A stretch of DNA of 16,588 nt from Treponema sp. (GTDB taxonomy: Bacteria; Spirochaetota; Spirochaetia; Treponematales; Treponemataceae). Below the pieces are notes generated by a model, which saw only the letters and a program-made list of their open reading frames with translations, ran no database searches and had not been told where the DNA came from. Shown here in pieces: positions 6,707 through 12,879 of this stretch; the first letter of the stretch is position 1, and each line of letters starts with the position of its first letter. The position numbers and the translations under genes were made by a program. The DNA is taken from the NCBI GenBank assembly GCA_016297805.1, contig JAEDFX010000048.1, forward strand, positions 1-16,588, read 5' to 3'.

Positions 6707-6761
6707 TTTTCATTTCTTTTCTCACTAACAAATTAACAAAATCCAAAAAAAGGAAAATTAA

Positions 6762-7715
6762 ATGAAAAAAATAATCAACCGTATAGCAATGGTCATTATG
6801 CTTTTAAGTAGTACTAATGCTTTTGCTGCATCAAAAAAATCAATTGTATGTGTAAATTATCCAGAATATGACTGGGTAATGAATATTCTTGGAGAACAGA
6901 CAGCTGCATTTGATGTAATTCTGCTTCAAAACAACGGTACTGATTTGCACAGTTATCAGCCATCAGTAAAAGATATTGCCAGAATTTCCAGCAGTGATCT
7001 TTTTATCTATGTAGGCGGCGAAAGTGATAAATGGGTTGAAAAAGTAATTTCCAATTCCAGAAACAAAAATCAAATTGTTGTAAACATGATGGAAGCACTG
7101 GGCGATAAAGTCCGGGAAGAAGAAATTGTTGAAGGAATGCAGACAGAAGAAGATGATGAGGAAAGTGAAGATGAAGCTGAATACGACGAACATATCTGGC
7201 TTTCCCTTAAAAATGCTATTGTATTAACAAATATTATTTCAGAGAAAATCCAGCGGCTTGATTCTGTAAATAATCAGTTCTACAAAAAAAACACAGAAAA
7301 TTATGTATCTCAACTTTCTGCACTTGATGAGGAATACGTAAAAACTATTTCTACATCAAATAAGAAGACCATTATTTTTGGCGATCGTTATCCATTCCGT
7401 TACCTTTCTGATGATTACGGCATGAAATATTATGCGGCCTTCGTAGGTTGCTCTGCTGAATCCGAAGCAAGTTTTGAAACAATTGTCTTTCTTGCCAAGA
7501 AAGTTGATGATCTGGATTTAGATGCAGTTCTGACCATAGAAAAATCAGATAAAAAAATTGCAAAAACAATTGTGGCTAATACAAAATCAAAAAATCAGCA
7601 GATTTTTGAATTGGATTCTATGCAGTCAATTACACAAAATGATATTAAAAATGGCCGAACCTATCTTTCTGCTATGAAAAATAATCTTCAAGTATTAAAA
7701 GCAGCATTAAAATAA
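6762..7715 (+). CDS. znuA: Metal ABC transporter substrate-binding protein (ZnuA/AdcA-like)
   Basis: This is a 317-residue periplasmic cluster A-I solute-binding protein that captures Zn2+ (or Mn2+) for the ABC importer encoded next. A signal peptide ends near residues 22-23 (NAFA then ASKK), with no lipobox. Two metal-ligand histidines are placed as in ZnuA: His63 in DLHSYQPS and His144 in DEHIWLS. The usual third histidine position reads GDRYPFRY (207-214), with Asp208, and Glu260 takes the place of the last acidic ligand. Residues 118-143 form a very acidic loop (Glu/Asp-rich), where many ZnuA proteins have a His-rich loop. AGGAA at 6751-6755 supports the start. The gene is followed 18 bp later by the ATPase gene. 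Zinc is favoured over manganese by resemblance to Firmicutes zinc-binding relatives, but this is not proven. Confidence 0.85.
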   Translation: MKKIINRIAMVIMLLSSTNAFAASKKSIVCVNYPEYDWVMNILGEQTAAFDVILLQNNGTDLHSYQPSVKDIARISSSDLFIYVGGESDKWVEKVISNSRNKNQIVVNMMEALGDKVREEEIVEGMQTEEDDEESEDEAEYDEHIWLSLKNAIVLTNIISEKIQRLDSVNNQFYKKNTENYVSQLSALDEEYVKTISTSNKKTIIFGDRYPFRYLSDDYGMKYYAAFVGCSAESEASFETIVFLAKKVDDLDLDAVLTIEKSDKKIAKTIVANTKSKNQQIFELDSMQSITQNDIKNGRTYLSAMKNNLQVLKAALK

Positions 7716-7733
7716 AATTCTTATGAGGAAAAA

Positions 7734-8378
7734 ATGGCTCTTTTAGAATGTAAAAATCTTTGCATTGGCTATCCCGCAAAAACTGTGCGGGAAAATCTGA
7801 ATTTCTCTATTGAAAAAGGTGATTACTTTTTTATAATCGGCGAAAACGGCAGTGGAAAATCTACTCTTATGAAAACTCTTTTGGGATTCATAAAACCACT
7901 TTCTGGAGAAGTCTGTTATTCACCTCATTGGAATAAAAAAGAACTTGGTTACCTTCCACAAACCAGCGAAATTCAAAAGAGTTTTCCTGCAACAGTGTGG
8001 GAGATTGTGCTTTCAGGCAGACAGGGAAAACTTGGCATCTTTCCTTTCTACAAAAAAAGCGATAAACAGAAGGCTGAAGAAGCTCTCAAAACTGTAGGAA
8101 TGTCTGATTTTGCAAGGGTAAGTTTTAAAGAGCTGTCTGGTGGCCAGCAGCAAAGGGTTCTGTTTGCCCGCGCTTTATGTGCCACCAGTTCAATTCTTGT
8201 AATGGATGAACCTGCGAAAGGCTTTGATGCAGAAATAACCGAAAAAATGCACATCATTCTTGAAGAATTGAATAAAACAGGCATAACAATAATTACAATC
8301 AGCCATGATTATGAAGCTGCACAAAAGTACGGAACAAGAATATTAAAGCTGGGCGAAAAAGTGGAGGAATTAAAGTAA
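7734..8378 (+). CDS. znuC: Metal ABC transporter ATP-binding protein (ZnuC-like)
   Basis: This 214-residue cytoplasmic ATPase powers the metal importer. All ABC motifs are present: Walker A GENGSGKS (36-43), Q-loop Gln76, signature LSGGQQQRV (134-142), Walker B ILVMDEP (154-160) and switch His191. The length fits the short ATPases of the ZnuC/MntB family; E. coli ZnuC carries an extra C-terminal tail that is absent here. The start follows a GAGGA Shine-Dalgarno (about 7723-7728). The stop codon overlaps the start of the permease gene by one base, so the two are translationally coupled. Neighbours on both sides are transporter components, which fixes the role as metal import. Confidence 0.9.
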   Translation: MALLECKNLCIGYPAKTVRENLNFSIEKGDYFFIIGENGSGKSTLMKTLLGFIKPLSGEVCYSPHWNKKELGYLPQTSEIQKSFPATVWEIVLSGRQGKLGIFPFYKKSDKQKAEEALKTVGMSDFARVSFKELSGGQQQRVLFARALCATSSILVMDEPAKGFDAEITEKMHIILEELNKTGITIITISHDYEAAQKYGTRILKLGEKVEELK

Positions 8379-9217
8379 TGAATCTTCTGGAAACAATAAG
8401 AATGTATTTTTCTTTCTCTTTTGTAGTTTATGCTTTTATAGCAGGAATAATGATTGCCCTGTCCTCTTCTCTTTTGGGAGTTACACTAGTTTTAAAACGC
8501 TTTTCCTACATTGGGGACGGACTTTCTCACACAGCTTTTGGAGCCATGGCAATTGCATCTGTATTAAAAATCACAAACAATACAGTTTTTGTTTTACCTG
8601 TTACAGTCCTATGTGCCATTTTGATTTTATGTGCTAAGGAAAACTCAAAAATCAAAGGTGATGCCAGCGTTGCTATGATTTCTGTAGGAGCTTTGGCAGT
8701 CGGATATTTTCTCATGAACATATTTTCACCACCCGCAAATCTTTCTGGAGATGTTTGCAGTACCTTGTTTGGTTCTACACTAATCCTTACTCTGACTAAA
8801 GCAGACATGATTTTTTCCGTAGTGATTTCTGCTCTTGTAGTTATTTTCTTTATATTCTTTTACAACAGAATTTTCGCAATTACCTTTGATGAAGATTTCT
8901 CCTATACCTGCGGAATAAACACAAAATTGATGAATATTATTCTTGCCGCAGTTATTGCAACAGTAATTGTTCTGGCTATGAATCTTGTAGGAACACTTTT
9001 AATATCTGCTCTCATAATATTTCCTGCAGTTTCTTCTATGATGATTTTTAAAAGCTTCCGAAATGTTACATTCTTTGCATGTATAATATCTGTTCTAGCA
9101 GCAATTATAGGTTTATTTGTGGCTATAGTTTCAGGAACTCCGGTAGGCTCTACGATTGTTGTAGTTGATATTGTATGCTTTGGATTTTGCAAAATTATAA
9201 GTATAATCAAGAAATAA
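8378..9217 (+). CDS. znuB: Metal ABC transporter permease (ZnuB-like)
   Basis: This is a 279-residue integral membrane protein of the ABC-3 permease family, with about eight hydrophobic helices, that forms the channel for zinc or manganese. Family features include the early segment SLLGVTLVLKRFSYIGDGLS (about 31-50) and the late GTLLISALIIFPAVSSMM stretch, which contacts the ATPase and lines the pathway. The ATG shares a base with the znuC stop. GGAGGA (about 8363-8368) is a good Shine-Dalgarno. A lipoprotein gene starts three bases after its stop, so the operon continues. The family and role are clear, while the exact metal is inferred from the operon as a whole. Confidence 0.9.
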   Translation: MNLLETIRMYFSFSFVVYAFIAGIMIALSSSLLGVTLVLKRFSYIGDGLSHTAFGAMAIASVLKITNNTVFVLPVTVLCAILILCAKENSKIKGDASVAMISVGALAVGYFLMNIFSPPANLSGDVCSTLFGSTLILTLTKADMIFSVVISALVVIFFIFFYNRIFAITFDEDFSYTCGINTKLMNIILAAVIATVIVLAMNLVGTLLISALIIFPAVSSMMIFKSFRNVTFFACIISVLAAIIGLFVAIVSGTPVGSTIVVVDIVCFGFCKIISIIKK

Positions 9218-9220
9218 ATT

Positions 9221-9682
9221 ATGAAAAAAATCACTTTTATTATAATTATAATTTTTATTATCGTTTCATGTAGCAAGAACTCTACCAATCAGAGTAATAG
9301 TATTCCGCAATCAAATATCTCAAATGAATCTTCTCAAAAGTATGATTTTGATTTTACAGGCATGAGTTATAATGTTCTTTCTGGTGTATTATTTGATATT
9401 CTAATCACTCCAGAAAAATATGTTGATAAAACAATAAAAGTTGCCGGCCAATTTAATACTCAGATTCATGAAGGGAAACGATATTTTTCCGTTATTAAAT
9501 GGGACTCTACAGGCTGCTGCCCGGCAGGTATAGATTTCATTCCTCCAGAAAATATGAAATTCCCAGAAGACTTTCCTGAAAATAATGCAGAAATTACTGT
9601 TTGTGGACAAATGGTTATGATGGGACAAGGAGATGAAGAATCACTTTATCTTGTTGCAGATAAAGTGATTCTTTCAGATTAG
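9221..9682 (+). CDS. Predicted lipoprotein with OB-like domain, last gene of metal ABC cluster
   Basis: This 153-residue protein has a very hydrophobic signal (5-16) and a spirochaete-style lipobox ending at Cys17, so it is probably anchored in a membrane outside the cytoplasm. A Ser/Asn-rich linker (18-38) leads to a small beta-rich domain. The motif GCCPAGIDF (98-106) and the Cys128 strand (AEITVCG) are distinctive. I recall similar proteins, with a C-C-x-x-G-I-[DE]-F core and an OB-fold-like pattern, next to zinc ABC transporters in Clostridia. Their function is unknown. The gap after znuB is three bases, and translation is probably coupled. The 3' end carries a 15-bp perfect inverted repeat, and its stop overlaps the stop of the convergent dehydrogenase gene. 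A metal-binding or chaperone role is inference. Confidence 0.75.
   Translation: MKKITFIIIIIFIIVSCSKNSTNQSNSIPQSNISNESSQKYDFDFTGMSYNVLSGVLFDILITPEKYVDKTIKVAGQFNTQIHEGKRYFSVIKWDSTGCCPAGIDFIPPENMKFPEDFPENNAEITVCGQMVMMGQGDEESLYLVADKVILSD
9636..9673. terminator. Perfect 15-bp inverted repeat at convergent gene ends
   Basis: AAGAATCACTTTATC (9636-9650) and its exact complement (9659-9673) flank an 8-nt loop. The repeat lies within the last codons of the lipoprotein gene, just before both convergent stop codons. Only short T-runs follow on either strand. It could act as a two-way terminator between the metal operon and the dehydrogenase gene, though termination strength is uncertain. Confidence 0.55.
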
Positions 9683-10707
9683 TTAATTACACTGGTAGGA
9701 ATACCATTCAGATAATGCTGGAAGTTTTCAATTGCCATATCTACTGCACGCAAACGGCTCTCCTTTGTAAGCCATGCAATATGACCTGTAATTGCAGTTT
9801 TATCTGTGTGGAAAAGTGGATTATCTTGTGTAGGAGGTTCTTCACGAAGTACATCAAGACCTGCACCGTAAACCTTACCTGTTTCCAAAGCTTCCAGAAG
9901 GGCTTCTTCACGAATCAAACCACCACGAGCAGTATTAATGATGATTACTCCATCCTTCATTTTGTCGAAAGCTGCCTTATCAAAAGTATCAGCAGTGTCT
10001 TTTGTAAATGGAGCATGAATTGAAATTACATCAGATTCCTTAAGCAAGGTGTCAAAATCAACCTGTTCAATAAAGCTGTAAATTGCACCAACCTTTTTGT
10101 GACGGCTGTACGAAATTACCCGCATTCCAAAGCCTGCTGCCATTTTTGCAAAAGCAAGGCCAATTGCACCAAGACCAAAAATACCACAAGTTTTTCCGTA
10201 AAGTTCAATCTGTGGAGTAACAACTGTATCCCACTTTTTGCAATTAATAACTTTCACAGCATCATCTGTTGCACCAGCAGCCCAATCAGCAGTTTTAATA
10301 AGCTCAGAATGTACATTAACGTGATGACATACTTCCATAAGGAGAGCCCAACCATATTCCGCAATAGTCTGAGCACCATAAACTGTATTTGTAATTGTCA
10401 TACCCTTACGGCGAGTCATTTCAACATCAAATTCACGCCAGCCGTGTCCAAGAGTTGCAATATATTTCAAATTAGGATGATGACTTAACCATTCTTCATT
10501 AATAACGTTATCACCAATCCAAATACCAAATACTACTTCTGCATCTCCAACTAAATCGTGAAGCTCATCTGGCATTGGATAACCTTTTGGATATTTCACT
10601 TCCAGTTCAACACCTGGTATTTCTTTTAATTTATTCCAATGAGCTGTAACCTCTTCTGGAGTCAAATTTGGCATCATTACAGATTCTTGAATTACTACTA
10701 CTTTCAT
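9679..10707 (-). CDS. D-isomer-specific 2-hydroxyacid dehydrogenase
   Basis: This 342-residue cytoplasmic oxidoreductase interconverts a 2-oxoacid and its D-2-hydroxyacid (lactate, glycerate or phosphoglycerate type). The nucleotide-binding motif GLGAIG is at 178-183. Catalytic residues are in place: Arg261 in NTARGGLI, Glu290 in REEPP and His309 in TGHIAW. After the second strand it reads SYSRHKK (199-205) instead of the acidic residue usual for NAD, which suggests NADP(H) can be used. There is no ACT domain, so it is not a long SerA. I choose ATG 10707 over GTG 10713. GGAG (complement of 10717-10720) is nine bases from the ATG but only three from the GTG. The stop codon overlaps that of the lipoprotein gene. 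It is divergent from opp, and its substrate is unknown. Confidence 0.88.
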   Translation of the reverse strand: MKVVVIQESVMMPNLTPEEVTAHWNKLKEIPGVELEVKYPKGYPMPDELHDLVGDAEVVFGIWIGDNVINEEWLSHHPNLKYIATLGHGWREFDVEMTRRKGMTITNTVYGAQTIAEYGWALLMEVCHHVNVHSELIKTADWAAGATDDAVKVINCKKWDTVVTPQIELYGKTCGIFGLGAIGLAFAKMAAGFGMRVISYSRHKKVGAIYSFIEQVDFDTLLKESDVISIHAPFTKDTADTFDKAAFDKMKDGVIIINTARGGLIREEALLEALETGKVYGAGLDVLREEPPTQDNPLFHTDKTAITGHIAWLTKESRLRAVDMAIENFQHYLNGIPTSVIN

Positions 10708-10750
10708 GTTCACGTGCTCCTTTAATTAATACAAAAATAGAATTTTGGAT

Positions 10751-10780
10751 AAAATAAAAAAGAACTGTTGTTTCTGTCAA
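10751..10780 (-). promoter_or_regulatory. Predicted promoter of the hydroxyacid dehydrogenase gene
   Basis: On the minus strand a perfect TTGACA (10780-10775) is followed after 18 bp by TATTTT (10756-10751). Transcription would begin near 10744, about 37 bases before the ATG. The shared dyad (10828-10844) is centred about 92 bp upstream of that start. Confidence 0.55.
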
Positions 10781-10827
10781 TAAAAACGCAGAAAAATTGT
10801 ATTTTTGCCAACTTCATATTCTTCCAT

Positions 10828-10844
10828 TTTGTAACAATTACAAA
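10828..10844. promoter_or_regulatory. 17-bp dyad operator candidate, dehydrogenase/opp copy
   Basis: TTTGTAA-CAA-TTACAAA is a perfect dyad with 7-bp arms and is the best copy in the window. It lies between the divergent promoters of the dehydrogenase gene and the opp operon. Its centre is about 59 bp upstream of the predicted opp transcription start, almost the same spacing as the copy before the MATE gene. Confidence 0.6.
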
Positions 10845-10859
10845 TCTCCCCAAAATCCG

Positions 10860-10888
10860 TTGTAGGAAATGTGATTTTTTTGTATAAA
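10860..10888 (+). promoter_or_regulatory. Predicted promoter of the opp operon
   Basis: TATAAA (10883-10888) is a good -10 box. The -35 region 17 bp upstream, TTGTAG (10860-10865), is weak, which would suit a promoter needing an activator. Transcription would start near 10895, about 20 bases before the leader hairpin. Confidence 0.45.
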
Positions 10889-10914
10889 CTAACCAACATT
10901 TGAAAACAAATTGA

Positions 10915-10967
10915 GAAGACGGCAATGAAGTTGATCTAAATCGACCTCATTGCCGTCTTTTTGTTTT
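10915..10967 (+). terminator. Terminator/attenuator hairpin in the opp leader
   Basis: Bases 10916-10928 pair with 10947-10959 in a perfect 13-bp stem. After one mismatch the stem continues with six more pairs (GTTGAT with ATCGAC, including one G-U) around a CTAA loop. TTTTT-G-TTTT follows directly. No plus-strand gene ends within the preceding 1.2 kb, so this is not an upstream gene's terminator. Only 34 bases lie between the U-tract and oppB, holding just the Shine-Dalgarno. The opp operon must therefore be transcribed through it. Confidence 0.8.
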
Positions 10968-11001
10968 AACCAGATTAAAAATCGAAAGGAGGAACACCCC
11001 T

Positions 11002-11919
11002 ATGTTAAAGTACATCACAAAACGCTTACTGCTGGGTATTCTTACTTTGTTTGTGCTTGTAGCAATTACTTTCACTATGACAAAGCTTATGCCAGGTAGT
11101 CCACTTCAGTCAAAAAATGTATCTGGAGAATTATTGGAAAAAATCGAGGCTCAGTATGGTCTTGATAAGCCAGTAGTTCAGCAATTCTTTATCTATATAA
11201 AAAATATGTTGCACGGAGATTTGGGAACTTCATATAAAAAGATTGGAACTGATGTTACAGACATTATTAAACAGTCCATGGTTCCAACTCTTAAGTTAGG
11301 ACTTGTTACTGCAATCCTGGTTCTTGTAGTTGGTATTTTTGCAGGAATTATGATGGCTAAAGCAAAAACTCCACTTGGAAAGGGTGCATGGCTTACAGGA
11401 CTTACACTTGGTGTTAGTATTCCAAACTTTCTGGTTGCCCTGCTTTTAATGATTGTATTTGGTGTTTTATTACACGCTGTACCAATTATTGGTCTTTCAA
11501 CACCAAAACATTTTATATTACCTGCAATTGCCCAGGGCTTGTATCCAATCTCTGCTGTTGCCCGTCTTACACAAAGTTCTTACGAAGAAGTTATTCGTCA
11601 GGATTACATAACAATGGCCAAGGCAAAAGGAATCAGTAAATCTACAATCCTTTTCCGCCACGTTTTGAAGAACGCAATGTTACCTGTAATTACTTACATG
11701 GGGCCAATGGTTGCCTTCCTTCTTACTGGTTCTGTAACAATTGAGAAAATCTTCTCAATTCCAGGACTTGGCCGTGAGTTTACAAATGCAATTATGAACC
11801 ACGACTACACAGTAGTTATGGGAATTACAATTTTTATGGGTGCAATCATCATTCTGTGTAACTTGCTGGCAGATGTGATTTGTGCAGTTGTTGATCCAAG
11901 AACTCGCAAGAGCTTGTAA
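11002..11919 (+). CDS. oppB: Oligopeptide ABC transporter permease OppB
   Basis: This 305-residue inner-membrane permease is one half of the oligopeptide import channel. It has about six hydrophobic helices. The N-terminus YITKRLLLGILTLFVLVAIT is typical of OppB/DppB. The long extracytoplasmic loop follows, with the usual GLDKP and GDLGTSY motifs. The cytoplasmic EAA loop that docks the ATPases is recognisable as MAKAKGISKSTILFRHVLKNA. AAAGGAGGA directly upstream is a strong Shine-Dalgarno. It is the first gene of oppB-C-D-F-A. The leader contains the strong hairpin at 10915-10967, so expression probably depends on read-through. The intergap to oppC is 12 bases. Confidence 0.93.
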   Translation: MLKYITKRLLLGILTLFVLVAITFTMTKLMPGSPLQSKNVSGELLEKIEAQYGLDKPVVQQFFIYIKNMLHGDLGTSYKKIGTDVTDIIKQSMVPTLKLGLVTAILVLVVGIFAGIMMAKAKTPLGKGAWLTGLTLGVSIPNFLVALLLMIVFGVLLHAVPIIGLSTPKHFILPAIAQGLYPISAVARLTQSSYEEVIRQDYITMAKAKGISKSTILFRHVLKNAMLPVITYMGPMVAFLLTGSVTIEKIFSIPGLGREFTNAIMNHDYTVVMGITIFMGAIIILCNLLADVICAVVDPRTRKSL

Positions 11920-11931
11920 AGGAGGCGTAGG

Positions 11932-12867
11932 ATGGCAGATTTAGAATTAAAAGATATGACAGAAGAACAGTTGTTCAGAAAACTTTCTAAGGAAGAAAAG
12001 AACGACGAATTTATTGCGATTGAAAGCCAGACCTTCTTTCAGTCAGTTGTAAAAGAATTTAAGAAAAACAAAAGAGCGGTAGTAGGATTGATTATTCTGG
12101 CCGTTGTAATTTTGATGGCTGTACTTGGCCCAGTTTTTTCACCATTTTCTTATGATGAACAGAACATGGCTTTAAGAAATGCAAAACCAACAATGGAACA
12201 CATTTTTGGTACAGATAAAATGGGACGTGATATTTTTGTTCGTATCCTTTACGGTGCCAGAATCAGTTTGGGAGTTGGTCTTATGGCTGCTATTGTAAAC
12301 CTTGTAGTAGGAACTTTATACGGTGGAATTGCAGGTTATGTAGGTGGCAAGACAGATATGATTATGATGCGTATCGTAGATATTATCTATTCTGTTCCTT
12401 CAATGCTTTACATCGTTTTGATTATGTTGTGGCTTGGTGCCGGTGTTGGTTCAATCATGCTGGGTATTTCCATTACCTGTTGGATTGGTATGGCACGAAT
12501 TGTTCGCCAGGAAGTAAAGAGCTTACGTGAACGTGAGTTTACAATGGCAGCCTTTGTTCTTGGTGCCAGTTCAAAACGTATTTTGATTAAACACCTTCTT
12601 GTAAATGCTATGGGACCAATCATCGTAAACGTTACTTTACAGGTTCCACAGGCAATCTTTACAGAAGCTTGGCTTTCATTCCTGGGAGTTGGTATTTCTG
12701 CTCCAAAAGCCAGCTGGGGTACTTTATGTGAAGCAGCCCGGGAACTTATTCAGGTTTATCCAATGCAGACTGTTTATCCACTGGTTGCAATCTGTTTGAC
12801 AATTATTTCCTTCAACTTTGTTGGTGAAGGTTTGGAAAGAGCATTGGACCCTAAGAGAAAGCGTTAA
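11932..12867 (+). CDS. oppC: Oligopeptide ABC transporter permease OppC
   Basis: This 311-residue permease pairs with OppB to form the channel. It starts with a cytoplasmic N-terminal extension of about 45 residues (charged, containing EEQLFRKLSKEEKN), then the first helix, then the OppC N-terminal pattern with FGTDKMGRDIFVRILYGARI, a hallmark of OppC/DppC. The EAA loop reads MAAFVLGASSKRILIKHLLVNA. The length fits the family. A strong AAAGGAGG precedes the start, and oppD begins 12 bases after the stop. No anomalies are seen. Confidence 0.93.
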   Translation: MADLELKDMTEEQLFRKLSKEEKNDEFIAIESQTFFQSVVKEFKKNKRAVVGLIILAVVILMAVLGPVFSPFSYDEQNMALRNAKPTMEHIFGTDKMGRDIFVRILYGARISLGVGLMAAIVNLVVGTLYGGIAGYVGGKTDMIMMRIVDIIYSVPSMLYIVLIMLWLGAGVGSIMLGISITCWIGMARIVRQEVKSLREREFTMAAFVLGASSKRILIKHLLVNAMGPIIVNVTLQVPQAIFTEAWLSFLGVGISAPKASWGTLCEAARELIQVYPMQTVYPLVAICLTIISFNFVGEGLERALDPKRKR

Positions 12868-12879
12868 CTGGAGGTATTT

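Noticed and set aside
9754..9770. Partial dyad-like match inside the dehydrogenase gene
   Set aside because: The right arm matches at only about four of seven positions and the site is in coding sequence, so it is most likely chance.
10705..10713. GTG at 10713 as start of the dehydrogenase
   Set aside because: It would lie only three bases from the Shine-Dalgarno. The ATG two codons later has normal spacing.
10722..10925. Short minus-strand reading frame in the dehydrogenase-opp spacer as a gene
   Set aside because: It has a low-complexity Phe-rich product, no Shine-Dalgarno and overlaps the predicted promoters and the dyad.
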